From Sipunculus nudus (Eukaryota > Annelida > Sipuncula > Golfingiida > Sipunculidae): 64,000 nt of DNA. The position numbers and the translations under genes are program-made. The notes beneath the pieces are model-generated. The model was not told the origin of the DNA. It did not search any database and saw only the letters and a program-made list of their open reading frames with translations. How positions within the stretch are numbered: the first letter of the stretch is position 1; each line of letters starts with the position of its first letter. Below, piece after piece: positions 12,400-24,599 of the stretch. The DNA lies in the NCBI GenBank assembly GCA_026874595.1, contig CM049318.1, positions 13,249,241 through 13,313,240 on the forward strand, written 5' to 3'.

Positions 12400-12790
12400 G
12401 CTGATTACAGATATTTAGCTTTCACATTCCTCAGGTTAAGGCAACTTAAAATCATAAAAAAAGCAATAATATGATTGGGCTGTACATATTTCAGGTGATT
12501 ATTCAGCAGAAATGTAAGTTTATCTCGAAGTCTACATACTTCACCCATTTTCGTATTCCGTGCGATGATATGACCTAATAAAAAAACCCCTTGGTGGTTA
12601 TTGTGTTGACAGGACAGTGATATCGTCCGTCGTGCTCTAATGCCACGCATGAGCGGTACAGCCTCATTGTAGGCCTACCCACACACCATACAGCCACCGT
12701 CAAGGGCTGACTGCGGACCCACGTTGCACCTATACGTGGTCTGCAGCTGTAACGGCGGTTTATATTTTGCAATTATTTTGTAATGCATCT
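12400..12790. repeat. Fragment related to unit R family
   Basis: The block 12470-12515 (GGCTGTACATATTTCAGGTG) resembles 24346-24390. The block at 12700-12760 (GGGCTGACTGCGGACCCACG) resembles 41070-41090 and 29690-29705 inside unit R copies. This indicates an old dispersed repeat and not a gene. Confidence 0.5.
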
Positions 12791-13009
12791 TTGATGTAAT
12801 TTTTTACGGATGTATTTGGCCATCCTAGCTCCAATTCAAGAAAAATTATGATTGATAGATATTTTAGGTTTATTGAGAACTCGAATTATAAGTCATATTG
12901 AATTAAACGAATAAAGTCTACCTAACGCCAAAATCTGAGCCATGGAGAGTGCCGCGATTAGTTAAAATACCTATTTGTACAATCCATGTTAAATAAATAA
13001 GTCTGATAA

Positions 13010-13195
13010 TGGTTTGGTTATGATAACCTGTCTATTAGGACCACACTTGAAAGAACCGAAAGTAATCTCATTGGTTATGACTGACCTGTCTATTAGGACC
13101 ACACTTGAACGAACCGAAAGCAATCACATTGGTTATGATTACCTGTCTATTAGGTCCACACTTGAACGAACCGAAAGCAATCACATTGGACCACT
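13010..13195. repeat. ~60-bp tandem triplicate
   Basis: Three near-identical copies containing CCTGTCTATTAGGACCACAC start at about 13026, 13084 and 13141. Confidence 0.9.
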
Positions 13196-13330
13196 CTTGA
13201 CCAGTCCCACGGGTCTGATTACACAGGTTTCACTTTACTAAATGTATCAGTCAAACTATTTATTAGAACTTTTTCACATATGAAACTGGTATTCCTAGTA
13301 AAATTTGTTGTTAAATAAGAATCAAAATGG
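13195..13330. repeat. Dispersed repeat shared with the 26-47 kb duplication
   Basis: CCAGTCCCACGGGTCTGATT and the following ~110 bp are diverged copies of sequence at 31020-31150 and 42470-42600. Confidence 0.6.
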
Positions 13331-13339
13331 TTCTAATAG

Positions 13340-14690
13340 TGATAACTGGGTCCTTTTCTTATATTTTCGATATCCAAAAGTGGAATCTATATGTAACTGG
13401 CTCAGTCCTCCGGCTGTAATACCATCTGTATGATGAGCTGGAGGTCTCTTGCTTCAGAGAGTTCCTACTTCATTGTAGTGGAGGCTCTTGCGTGCAAGAA
13501 AAGGAGTTCCTGACGGCTGTGGTGCGTATTTAAACAGAATCTGACTTTGTTGGCACCTGTGTTCTTCGACCGACTTTGCTGCCCCGCTTGAACTTGTCGT
13601 TTTACTTCAGAGCACCGCTCTGCATTAGATCAAATCAGTGGCCCCTGTTCGTGTTGTTTTATGAGCTTAGCTTTCTTCATATTTTAAAGGTGCCCATTCA
13701 CCTACCTTTTAAAAAAATTATGTGATTTCTTGCTTCATCTGTGTGTATATTAATGATCTAAGGGTAATTTTGGTTTTGAAATGTTCTCATAAGGCCTCGT
13801 GAAGGATGTATGAATTTGTTTATGAAAAAAAAATGTTTGTAAACACAGCAATGTTGACAATTGGGAAAAACAAGTACCTAAGGTGGTAGGTTGCATATAT
13901 GCGGAGGTAGAAAGGTCACTTGTTGCAAAACACCATTTGCAAAGCTCTTGCATATCTGACTTGCTGTTGTTCAATTTGTTTTTATTATTTTGGCGGGCCA
14001 CCACATATCATAAACACGTTGATATAAACAAAACAGGCAGCTTGTGTGCGGTGATATCCACGTTTTCTTGCTTATTTTTATAAAAGCTCAAAGGTATTAC
14101 GTTTAGTTTGTAAAGGTCATATAGGTGATTGGGCCTCGTTAACTCTGGTCACAAGGACAAAGGAACCAGAAATATATTGTTTTCCATTCTATGGCACGAA
14201 GGAATATTTGTAAATTGTAAGGCAAAGTGTATAATTTGTTTCATATGTGTACATCATTTATAAAGTTATAACGGGGGTGGGGATGGGTGGGGGGCAGGAT
14301 ATATGAACTGAGGCTTCGATGCATACATTTAGTCTTTTCTCCAGGTGATAATAGTGATAACATTACAAAACAAATCACAAAAGTGCCAGCAATATACAAA
14401 AATCGCATTACGACTATTGTTTTTGCATTTATATTCAATCTATAGATGTAATCTTCTTAAAAATATTTTTTGTTCCACATGTAATTTATTCACTTGTCTA
14501 TTAATTGAACTCTTGCAATTGTAAAGATCTTTTTAACACAATGAAATATGAACTCGACAGAATTAAACGTTAACATAAAAAAATACCATATTATTAATTA
14601 TCTTACGTAACACCCGTAATTTCAGTTTCGTTAACAATTACATTACCATCTGTGTGTTTCATGTGATTATTTTAATATATTTATTCTTTT
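13340..14690. other. Intergenic stretch
   Basis: No supported gene. A G-rich run (GGGGGTGGGGATGGGTGGGG) lies at about 14274-14293. Confidence 0.5.
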
Positions 14691-14694
14691 TAAC

Positions 14695-16237
14695 GTGATT
14701 TCCACCGCTCCTGTGACCTGAATAAGTCACGTTCACTGGTAACCAACATGATAAATCATTCCTGTCTGACACGCCATATGTCCTTGAAACGTGGATGTCT
14801 GCGGCGTTTCTTTAAAACGTCGTTTCCACCGCTCCTGTGACCTGAATAAGTCACCTTCACTGGTAACCAACATGATTAATCATTCCTATCTGACACGCCA
14901 TATGTCCTTGAAACGTGGATGTCTGCGGCGTTTCTTTAAAACGTCGTTTCCACCGCTCCTGTGACCTGAATAAGTCACGTTCACTGGTACACAACATGAT
15001 AAATCATTCCTGTCTGACACGCCATATGTCCTTGAAACGTGGATGTCTGCGGCGTTTCTTTGAAAACGTCGTTTCCACCGCTCCTATGACCTGAATAAGT
15101 CACGTTCACTGGTAAACAACATGATTAATCATTCCTGTCTGACACGCCATATGTCCTTGAAACGTGGATGTCTGCGGCGTTTCTTTAAAACGTCGTTTCC
15201 ACCGCTCCTTTGACCTGAATAAGTCACGTTCACTGGTAACAACATGATGAATCATTCCTGTCTGACACGCCATATGTCCTTGAAACGTGGATGTCTGCGG
15301 CGTTTCATTTAAAACGTCGTTTCCACCGCTCCTATGACCTGAATAAGTCACGTTCACTGGTAAACAACATGATTAATCATTCCTGTCTGACACGCCATAC
15401 GTCCTTGAAACGTGGATGTCTGCGGCGTTTCTTTAAAACGTCGTTTCCACCGCTCCTTTGACCTGAATAAGTCACGTTCACTGGTAAAAACATGATGAAT
15501 CATTCCTGACTGACACGCCATATGTCCTTGAAACGTGGATGTCTGCGGCGTTTCATTGAAAACGTCGTTTCCACCGCTCCTGTGACCTGAATAAGTCACG
15601 TTCACTGGTAACCAACATGACTAATCATTCCGGTCTGACACGCCATATGTCCTTGAAACGTGGATGTCTGCGGCGTTTCTTTAAAACGTCGTTTCCACCG
15701 CTCCTATCACCTGAATAAGTCACGTTCACTGGTAAACAACATGATAAATCATTCCTGTCTGACACGCCATATGTCCTTGAAACGTGGATGTCTGCGGCGT
15801 TTCTTTGAAAACGTCGTTTTCACCGCTCTGTGACCTGAATAAGTCACGTTCACTGGTAAACAACATGATAAATCATTCCTGTCTGACACGCCGTATGTCC
15901 TTGAAACTGGATGTCTGCGGCGTTTCTTTGAAAACGTCGTTTCCACCGCTCCTGTCACCTGAATAAGTCCAGTTCACTGGTAAACAACATGATTAATCAT
16001 TCCTGTTTGACACGCCAAAGTCCTTGAAACGTGGATGTCTGCGGCGTTTCTTTGAAAACGTCGTTTCTACCGCTCCTGTGACCGGAATAAGTCCAGTTGA
16101 CTGGTAAACCACATGATTGATTGTTCGTGACTGACACGCCATATGTCCTTGAAACGTGGATGTCTGCGGCTTTTCTCTGATAACGTCGTTTCAACCGCTC
16201 CTGTGACCTGAATAAGTCATGTTCTCTGGTAAACAAC
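14695..16237. repeat. 124-bp satellite array, 13 copies
   Basis: CTGAATAAGTCAC-type cores recur at about 14718, 14841, 14966, 15090, 15215, 15340, 15464, 15588, 15712, 15836, 15961, 16083 and 16208, a regular ~124-bp period. Each unit contains AACGTCGTTT and GCCATATGTCC. Copies differ by point changes and 1-2 bp indels, with more divergence at the right edge. Multi-copy frames on both strands come from the periodicity. There are no spacers, so it is not a CRISPR array. Confidence 0.97.
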
Positions 16238-17235
16238 ATGATTATGCGCAAAAATGAAGGATATCTCACGACAGGAGATCGCGCGAAGCAGACGTGGAAC
16301 CGGGCCAAATTGCAAATCTTCCTTATGAACGAAAGGAAAGCGCCCGAGGCACACATAAATGGGAAAAGGCCAAGAACAAGGCAAAAAAGGAACAGATGTG
16401 TACTGGCAGGGGAGATCGCGAGGCAGACTTGGTACCTATTAAATTCTACACACCTTTGACAGAAATGTTTCGGGACAAGAGCGTAAGCGAAGAAGATGAA
16501 CCGGGCCAGAAACCCCGCGTCTATGTAAAGGACAGGAGAGAGAGCGAGGCAGACACTGAACCAGGCCAACTATCACGCAAAAATGAAAGGATGTTTAGCG
16601 ACAGGCGAACCTGAAACAGACTTTGAACCGAGCCAAAAACCACACCATTCTGTAAAGGACGGGGGAGAACACGACTTGGTACCTATCATCTTCCACGCAC
16701 GTATAAGGAATGTTTCGGGACAAGAGGGCGCGCGAATCCGACTTGGAACCGCGCCAGAACCGACGCCTGTATGTAAAGGACAGGAGGGAAAGCGAGACTG
16801 ACCTGGAACAAGGCCAACTGCAACGCAAACATGAAAGGATGTCGAGCTACAGGAGAGCGCCAAGCACACTTGGAACCGGGCCAAAACCACACCTCTCTGA
16901 AATGGACAGGGGACAGCACGACTTGGTACCGATCAACTTCCACGCACCTATGAAAGGGTTGTTTCGGGAAAAAAGGACATGCGAAGCAGACTTGGAACTG
17001 GGCCAATAATAACACCTCCCTATAAAGGACAGGAGAGAGCACGACTTGGTACCGGTCTACCTCCACGCACCTATAAAAGCAATGTTTCCGGACACGAGCG
17101 CGAAGCAGATTTGGATCCGGGCCAACTACCAAGCATCTATGTAGGCGACATGAGAGACCGCGAGGCAGAATTGGAACTGTATGGGCTACAACGCAAATAT
17201 GAAGCCTCGCAGAACCCCAGTGTTGATTAGCGGGA
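16238..17235. repeat. ~120-bp satellite array, locus 1
   Basis: Cores such as CACGCACCTATGAAAGG near 16450, 16690, 16940 and 17063 are spaced about 120-124 bp or twice that. They alternate with a related block containing GCAGACTTGGAACCGGGCCA. The array begins directly at the edge of the unrelated 124-bp array. Minus-strand frames of up to 190 codons repeat a DRYQVVLSPV-like motif because of the periodicity. Confidence 0.9.
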
Positions 17236-18250
17236 AGACAACGGCGTGTTCCGTATACTTTCACTGGTCTACTTGTAAATTGGTTAATTCGTACTCCACA
17301 TACTCCACGATTGTGCCGCTATGTATATGTTATTCACACAGGACCAGAGACCAGAACCATCACTTTTTTAGATCTAGCCAGCAGAGCCCAGCGTACTGCA
17401 GCACAGTAAGTGCCTGCGTGCTATAAAGAAGAATAATAATAATGGCTTCTGAGTGGATCCAGTTTAAATATATATATATATGTGTGTGTGAGGGTGTGTG
17501 TGTGTATATATATATATGTTTTACTTGTTGAATGTGATCTGTCTGATCTTGAGCCTTATATTTGCATATACTCTAACGAAATTGAGTCATATTATGCAAG
17601 ATTATCTTTTTTTTAAATAAAGTTGAATCAAGTTCTGTGTTTCCTGTCCCTCATTGTGTAAACAGGATAACAGCATTCCTTTGACATGACTATGCACTTG
17701 TGGCCAACAACTTTAATAGTTACACAGCTGGCTTGTCGTGTTTTGCCGAGTCATATCAGTGCCATATCATTGCTCAGCCATGTGATACATTAACGTTCAT
17801 AACCTTTCTTAGTTATATGTATGGATTTGCTTTTGAAAGTCGGCTTCGCCTCGAAGTTATTTTTGCGTAGGTCCTAATCATTGACGGATTAACCTCAGCC
17901 CCGGACCGGCTCAGGGACTACTCGTCGTCAGGGACTCCAGCCGCCGTTACAGCTCGGATCCCGTCTTCGTCTTCTTCAATTCAATTCAGAGCGAGTGTTG
18001 TTTTTATTTTAGATTCATCATCATTTATTTCAGTGTTTTATATTATTATATAGCATTAGCCCAGTAAAAAAATTAAATAAATACAATTAAAGCTCTAATT
18101 ACATAGACAAATGTCCTCGCAGTAAATACTGACAACAGGTTAAAATAAACACTGTTAAATTTTTCGGCCTATACATTTTACCAAGGTGTTAATTTCATGA
18201 AACTAAGTCCCTACTTATTATGTTTTATTCATTGACACACACCTTTTACA
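17236..18250. repeat. Flank shared with the second satellite locus
   Basis: Diverged matches in the same order link 17210-17240 to 23415-23445, TTACACAGCTGGCT (17719) to 23510, the 17820-17880 block to 23734-23790, and 18130-18240 to 23836-23940. The satellite and its flank were duplicated together. A microsatellite (TA/TG) lies at 17467-17516. Confidence 0.6.
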
Positions 18251-18254
18251 AATA

Positions 18255-19130
18255 AATAATTATTCTGCGTACGATGTGCACGGGTACGGCGGTGTTACCT
18301 GTGGGTCGGTAACAGCGTTCTACGTGTGAGCGATGTGATACATAATACACATTCACTTCTTACGATGTGGTCCCATTATTTTTCCTAAATGGTTTACTGG
18401 CATCCATTAAACTTTGAGGCACATCAGCATTTTTAAATACTGCAATGAGACCACTTGGTAAAGCATATATATACACACAATCTTGCGTGATTACGATGTA
18501 AATAACCCCCCCCCCCCCCACACTCCATGACAGTATTTAATTCAATCGGTAGCAAGAATCAATAATTAAAAGTAATGTAAACGCACGCTAAGAATTAAAA
18601 ATGAAATCATAATCTAATTTTTTTAGATTTTTAAACTTCTTGGAAAGTGAGAGAGAGAGAATTTATTTGAGAGCACAGACAGGGAGGGGTTATTAATGCA
18701 AAAATTTAAGTTAGAGATATGTGCAAAAAAAGGGCATTTTCAGGTGTAAGAGGGAGATGTTTATATCAGAGGACGAATCTTTTATTAGAAAGAGAGAGAC
18801 GATTGTGTTCGTAAGAGATTGTGTGTGTGTGAGAGAGAGAGATAGAGAGAATGAGAGAGAAAAAGGGACAGGAATGTGAAGTAAATTGGAGATGGAGGAA
18901 ACAAACGGATATCGTAAGAGTAACATGTTGACTGAGGGTAAAATGAACGGTAGGATTAAATGATACAAGTAGTATTTTTTGTGTGTAATATATTCAGTAA
19001 CTAGAAAGATAAATAGTTTAACAACATATTTAATACCAAATATTCGATACCAACTTATTGTATATAATAATGTTTCCAATATATGTTTATATATGTGTTT
19101 GTGTGTAAGATACCGGTATACATCATGCAA
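18255..19130. other. Intergenic stretch
   Basis: Contains a poly-C run near 18507-18519 and GA-rich microsatellites at 18646-18660 and 18827-18862. No gene supported. Confidence 0.5.
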
Positions 19131-19137
19131 TACACTC

Positions 19138-19521
19138 TCCCTGACTTTTCTTTCTTTCCCTTCTTTCTGACTTTCTTTAATTTCTTTCCTTCATTACTTT
19201 TTTTCCTTCCTTTCCTTCCCTTCCTCCCCTTTCCCTTCTGTTCCTTTCCTTTCCTTACCTTCCTTTCATTTCATCTCCTGCCCTTTCCTGCCTTCCTACC
19301 TTTCTTCCTTTCCTCCCTTTTCTTTCCGTTCCTCCCATTCCTTCTCTCCCTTTCCATCATTTCCTTTCCTTCCTTCCTTTTCCTTTTCCCGTCCTTTCCT
19401 TCTTCCTTCATTCCTCTTCTCCTTGATCTCTTTTTTCTCTCTTTCTTTCTCACACTCTTCCTTTCTGTATTATATTCCTTCTCACATTCTTTCCTCCTCT
19501 CTCTGTATGTCTCTCTCTCAT

Positions 19522-19576
<55 letters not shown>
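19138..19576 (+). repeat. ~440-bp polypyrimidine tract
   Basis: Almost every base is C or T over about 440 bp, ending in a (TC)n microsatellite at about 19507-19576. The 217-codon Phe/Ser/Leu-rich frame here is a composition artefact. Such a strand-asymmetric tract could adopt triplex structure. Confidence 0.95.
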
Positions 19577-19577
<1 letters not shown>

Positions 19578-19949
19578 GTTATTTTCATGATATCAGCGGG
19601 CTGGAAAGACGGTAATTATCCTTTGATCCAGGAGATACAACGACAATTTCTCTTGTTATTACAGTTGGTTGCATCTTTTTTATATAGAACATTAAACAGA
19701 TTGTTCTGTTTGTGTGTCATGAATATTGTCATTTAATATTATACCTATATATGAACACTTGTTTTATTTTACCCTTCACGTTTGTTTTCTCCATATTTTT
19801 TACCTCTTCAGGAAAATTGTCTACCACCATGAGGAGATGGAAATGGCCATTTATTCATTACTTCAACTAAAATTTCAATTATGGTTTAGAGGAAAAGTTG
19901 AAGTGCCATTTATGAATGAGTAAATATCTAAGTCAAGAGCCCCACGGAA

Positions 19950-21060
19950 CCGAATGTCTCATGAATCGAGGGGTTCCAGTGATATGTGCAGATCGCACTT
20001 TCTCATTGGTAGCACCGCAAAGGCAAATAAAGGCAGCCCTGATGAAAGGTCCGTGAACCAGTTAAGCTCCCACACCTCCACTGACATTCTTTACCAGAAT
20101 CTCAAAATAACCCATGTGTCGTGTCCGCGACGTACAATACATCTGGTCCTTATTAGAGACCGTGGTTCACGTTCCTCATTCCAGAATGGATTGTGAGGCG
20201 GGTTTACAGTAAATGCTTGAGCCACACAGGGCACGTCTTCTTCTGATAACATTTCTGCATTTCTGACAGGACAAGCAAAAGCCAAAGTCAGCGCATTATC
20301 TTTTGCACGATGCGTGGAAATTCCATTATGAATCACATATTTGTGAGATGTTTTATCTGTTCAGGCTTCGTTTGGAATAAATATTACTTATTGTAAATAA
20401 AATAATATGGTGTCAACATTTATACGCCACTTAAAAATAACCCTTGTTGACTTAAATTTGACTAGGCTAAAATAGTTAATGTATGACTAGCCCATCTAAA
20501 TATTATTCACATTATTTTTGTCATCAGCAGTAGTTAAAGAAAACATCCCATAGTCATGAAAGTTATAATAAGGATAATTTTACACCTTGTGTATATATAA
20601 TTGTGGTAGCGCTGTTCATAAACGTGTTGACTTAGAGAAGCTGTTGCACTAAAACCGAGCGCTCCCCGATCCCCATAGTATGGGCCAAATATGCCTTTGT
20701 ACAGGGGCAGAGGCAGACAAACATCACCATACTTCACCCGAGGAGAATGTAGGAATGCCTGCGTGAACATAACAGATGATCCCGTATAAAGACGTATTCC
20801 CCTAAAAATAATAAATTGTATACAATGTATTTGATTTTATAGTGTACAAAATGGTATGAAATGTGTATTGTATGAGTTTTGCAATGAAATATATTCTTAA
20901 AAAGGGGGAAACACGGGGTACACGCGACTCTCTTTCGGTCAAATATATGGAAAAATTGAAATATATACACTTATCATTCATAAACAGCGTAAGGTTTTGC
21001 GTCCGGCACCGTCTCCTTCTTATATAAATATATAAATATATGTATTGTTACGAAGACAAA
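19950..21060 (+). repeat. Unit R repeat, copy R0
   Basis: Diverged copy of the family that makes up the 26-47 kb duplication. It shares, in order, GGTAGCACCGCA (20009), GGTCCGTGAACCAGTT (20048), CGCGACGTACAATACATCTG (20127), GATGCGTGGAAATTCC, TACTTATTGTAAATAAAATA, the GGGGCAGAGGCAGA block (20704) and GAAATATATACACTTA. It contains no coherent ORF. The nature of the unit is unknown. Confidence 0.7.
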
Positions 21061-21074
21061 TTGGTCATAGGAAA

Positions 21075-21165
21075 ATTTTGGGCCGATCCGGGATTCGAAC
21101 CCATGTTGGTGGCGCGCATATCCGGCGTTTCAACCGCTTCGCTAGAAAAGCAAGCTTCACTACCG
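21075..21165 (-). mobile_element. tRNA-like SINE head
   Basis: On the minus strand a perfect B-box GGTTCGAATCC (21101-21091) lies about 31 bp downstream of TAGCGAAGCGGTT, which resembles an A box (21144-21132). The surrounding pairing does not form a full cloverleaf that I can confirm. A SINE head or tRNA pseudogene is inferred. Confidence 0.4.
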
Positions 21166-21189
21166 GGACAGTTCGGTCCGCTTTTATGT

Positions 21190-21590
21190 CACCCCGTAAA
21201 AATATATATATACCAGTAATATGTAATACTGGAAATTTACATTAATGTACGACCCATTATCTAGAGGAACTTTCATGTTTGAATTTTAGAATTTAATCTC
21301 TATACAACCTTATCATCATCAATTGAGGTTCAGCTTCCGGAATTCATAAATAATATCTGATATTGTGACATTCCATTCTCTGCACGTGTACACTGTAGCA
21401 TATGCCCATGCTGACCGGCCTTGTATTATCGTTTGCCAATACCACATGAATTAAAAACATAATTAGACATGATTATAATATTTGTGAAAGAAAGGAATGT
21501 TATGATATTCATAGAAAGGTTAATCTTAGAATTTGATGAAGCCTTAACAGGCTTGTCCATGCAAGCCGTAACAGGTTCTGCTCAAGCCTT
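21190..21590. other. Intergenic stretch
   Basis: AT-rich, no recognised feature. Confidence 0.45.
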
Positions 21591-21594
21591 CGTC

Positions 21595-23470
21595 TTTTTT
21601 CTTTGTAAGGTTGAAACCAGGGCAACTACAACGCAAAAATGAAAATATGTATCGCAACAGGAGAGGGTGCAAAGCAGACTTGGAACCATGCAGGCCAAGA
21701 ACCATGACTCTATGTGGGCGACAGGAGAGAGCACTAGACAGACTTGTAACAATGCAAATTATAATACAAAAATAAGGAATGTCTCCGAAACGACCTGTAA
21801 CCATGCCAACCACAACGCAAATATCAGAGGTGTCTCGCGACTGGAGAGAGCGCGAAGCAGACTTGGAAACAGACAAACTACGACGCTAAAAGGAAGGATG
21901 TTTCGCAACAGGGGAGCACGAAGCAGACGTAAAACCGACCCAAATAACCAAGCCTGTATTTGAACGACAGGAGAGCGCGTGAGCCAGACACAACTTGAAC
22001 CAGGCCAACAACACAAAAAGGAACAGATACGTACTGGCAGGAGAGATCGCGAAGCAGACTTGGTACTGATCAACTCACACTCAGCTATGAAAGAAATGTT
22101 TCGAGACAAGACAGCGCTCGAAACAGAATTGGAACCGCGCCAAACCGACGCCTCTATGTAAAGGACAGGATGGAAAGCGAGACAGGCTTGGAACAAGGCC
22201 AACTACAACGCAAAAATGAAAGGGATGTCGAGCGACAGGAGAGTGCCAAGCACACATGGAACCGGGCCAAATACCACAGCTCTCTGAAGAGGACAGGGGA
22301 GAGCACGACTTGGTACCGATCAACATCCATGCATCGATGAAAGGATTGTTTCGGGACAAAAGGACATGCGAAGCAGACTTGGAACCGGGCCAATAATCAC
22401 ACCTCTCTGAAAAAGACAGGAGAGAGCACGACTTGGTACCAATCTGTTCCATGCACCTATGAAAGGAATGTTTCCGGACAAGAGCGCGAAGAAGACTTGG
22501 AACCGGGTCAAAAACCACGCCTCTATGTAAAGGAAAGGAGAGGGAGCGAGACAGACTTGCAACCAGGCTAACTACAACGCAAAATGAAAGGGATGTTAAA
22601 CGACAGGCGATTGCGAAGCAGATTTGGAACAGGGCCAAAAACTCTATAAAAGACTGGGGAAACCACGACTTGGTACCGATCAACATCCACGCACCTATGA
22701 AAGGAATGTTTCAGGACAAAAGCGCAAGCGGAACAGACTTGGAACCGACCCAAAAACCACACCTCTCTGTAATGGACTTGGGAAACACGACTTGGTACTG
22801 ATCAACTTCCATGCACCTGTGAAAGGAATGTTTCCGGACAAAAGCGCATGCGAAATAGACTTGGAATCGAGCCATAAGCCAAACTCTCTTTAAAAGACAG
22901 GGAAAATCACGACTTGGTACCGATCAATATCCACGCACCTGTGAAAGGAATGTTTCGGGACTGGAGCGCATGCGAACTCAGAACCGAGCCGAAAACCACA
23001 CCTCTCTATAAAGGACTGGGGAAATGACGACTTGGTACCGATCAACTTACATGCACCTGTGAATGTTTCCGGACTAGAGCGCATGCGAAACAGACTTGGA
23101 AAAGAGCCAAAAAATATCACGCTTCTATGTGAAGGACAGGAGATAGCGTAAGGCACACTTTGAATCATGCCTACTATCACGCAAAAATGAAAGGATTTTT
23201 ACCGACTGGAAAGCCCGAAGCAGGCTTTGGACCGCGCAAAAAAAAAATACCTCTCAGTAAAGGACAGGGGAGAGCATGACTTCGTACCGATCAACTTCGA
23301 AGAGCGCATGCGGAGCCGATTTGGAACCTGGCCAAAAGCTATGCCTCTCTGTAAATGACAGGAGAGAGCACAAGCAGACCGGTCGGAACTGGTCGGACTA
23401 CACCACAAATATGAAGCCTTGCAGCACCCAAGTGTTGGTAAGCAGGAAGACTACTCCGTGATCCGTATAC
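21595..23470. repeat. ~120-bp satellite array, locus 2
   Basis: Same family as 16238-17235. GATCAAC...GCACC cores near 22068, 22316, 22440, 22676, 22796, 22920, 23038 and 23286 give spacings of about 120-124 bp or double that. Two alternating block types are visible, one ending AAAAACCACACCTCTCTGTA and one with CAACTACAACGCAAAAATG. Long minus-strand frames (147 and 201 codons) are repeat by-products. Confidence 0.9.
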
Positions 23471-23474
23471 TCTG

Positions 23475-24265
23475 ACTGGTGACTGATTAAACAGGCACAC
23501 GGCTTCAACAGTTACACAGCTGGCTGAGCATGTGTCAAGGTGTCTTCCCCTGACTCCAGTTCTAACTATGACCTGCATTTGGTATAAAGCCGTGCTCACA
23601 CATGCTTTATTACTTAGCTCTTTCTTGTATGAATCACGCTCACAAAAACATATATATATTTACATTTTATAACCCCTTACAGCAACACCCACCTCCCTGT
23701 AAACGATGTTCCCACGCCTTTGATATGCGTATCTATGGTTTTGTAAGTCAGCTTCGTCTTGAAGACTTGTTTATATTTGCATGTATACAAATCATAAACG
23801 TACTAAAGTCCAGCACGCGGACATTTGGTTATACCTGATAACAGGTTAAAAACACTTAAATTTATGGCATTTTATTCATTTTACCAAAGCTGTTAAATTC
23901 ATCAAAATGTTTCTCCACCAATCATTTCTTATTCATTAAACATTGTGGGGGACAACGTGGAACTCATTTATAAAGAAATACCCTGAAAAAGGATGTTTGA
24001 TGTTAAATATAAGATATGACCGTTTGTCCAATAAATGAGTCATTTCTAGCATTACGCTCGGAAGTTCACATATTTACAGGAAGCAAACATTACGTCCGGG
24101 AATTTCCAGAAAAATTACGGTCACATCCAGCATTCCCAATCGTACCTGACAAGTGCTCATTTGGACCGTACGCAGATAAATGTGGTGGACCCCTTAAAAC
24201 GATTCACTGGAAGTTCTTCGAATCACTTTGCAATATTGCGAGTTGAATAAATCCGAAATTAATCT
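23475..24265. repeat. Flank paralogous to 17.2-18.2 kb
   Basis: The first ~470 bp match the flank of satellite locus 1 in the same order. A 76-codon frame at 24016-24246 has no recognisable domain. Confidence 0.5.
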
Positions 24266-24269
24266 GAAA

Positions 24270-24560
24270 TCTAATAACCATATATGTAACCTGCTGTTCC
24301 CAAATATTTATACATAAGTGCCAGCCAGATAAACGAAAAATAATATGGGCTGTCTGTATAATTCATGTGATTATTTAACAGAAACGTACTTTGGGAACAA
24401 AAGTAACCCCAGGTTTGCTCCCATCCGTGTCCCCATTCAATGCGACGACGGGCTGCGAAATCCATGCCAGCTAAATTTCCGTCTGCCGAGCCATAGTGTC
24501 ATACATGAGCGGATGATTTAATGTATATTATACCCTCACACCTTGTCACTCAACGTTTAG
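24270..24560. repeat. Dispersed repeat fragment
   Basis: Resembles 12440-12660 (GGGCTGT..ATT(C)A(T/G)GTGATTATT and CATGAGCGG blocks). No gene. Confidence 0.45.
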
Positions 24561-24599
24561 CCAGTCTCCACACCTCGTGCCGACAGCTTGCCCGGCAAT

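Noticed and set aside
14695-16237. CRISPR-like array
   Set aside because: Units are contiguous with no unique spacers, 124 bp long, and the context is an animal nuclear genome.
15997-17264. Minus-strand frames of 190 and 192 codons
   Set aside because: They lie in the satellite arrays and repeat the monomer; equally long frames occur in other frames of the same array.
19083-19736. 217-codon plus-strand frame
   Set aside because: Mostly translation of the pyrimidine tract into Phe/Ser/Leu/Pro; no domain.
21759-22686. Minus-strand frames of 147 and 201 codons
   Set aside because: By-products of the ~120-bp satellite; the motif repeats at the monomer period and shifts frame between copies.
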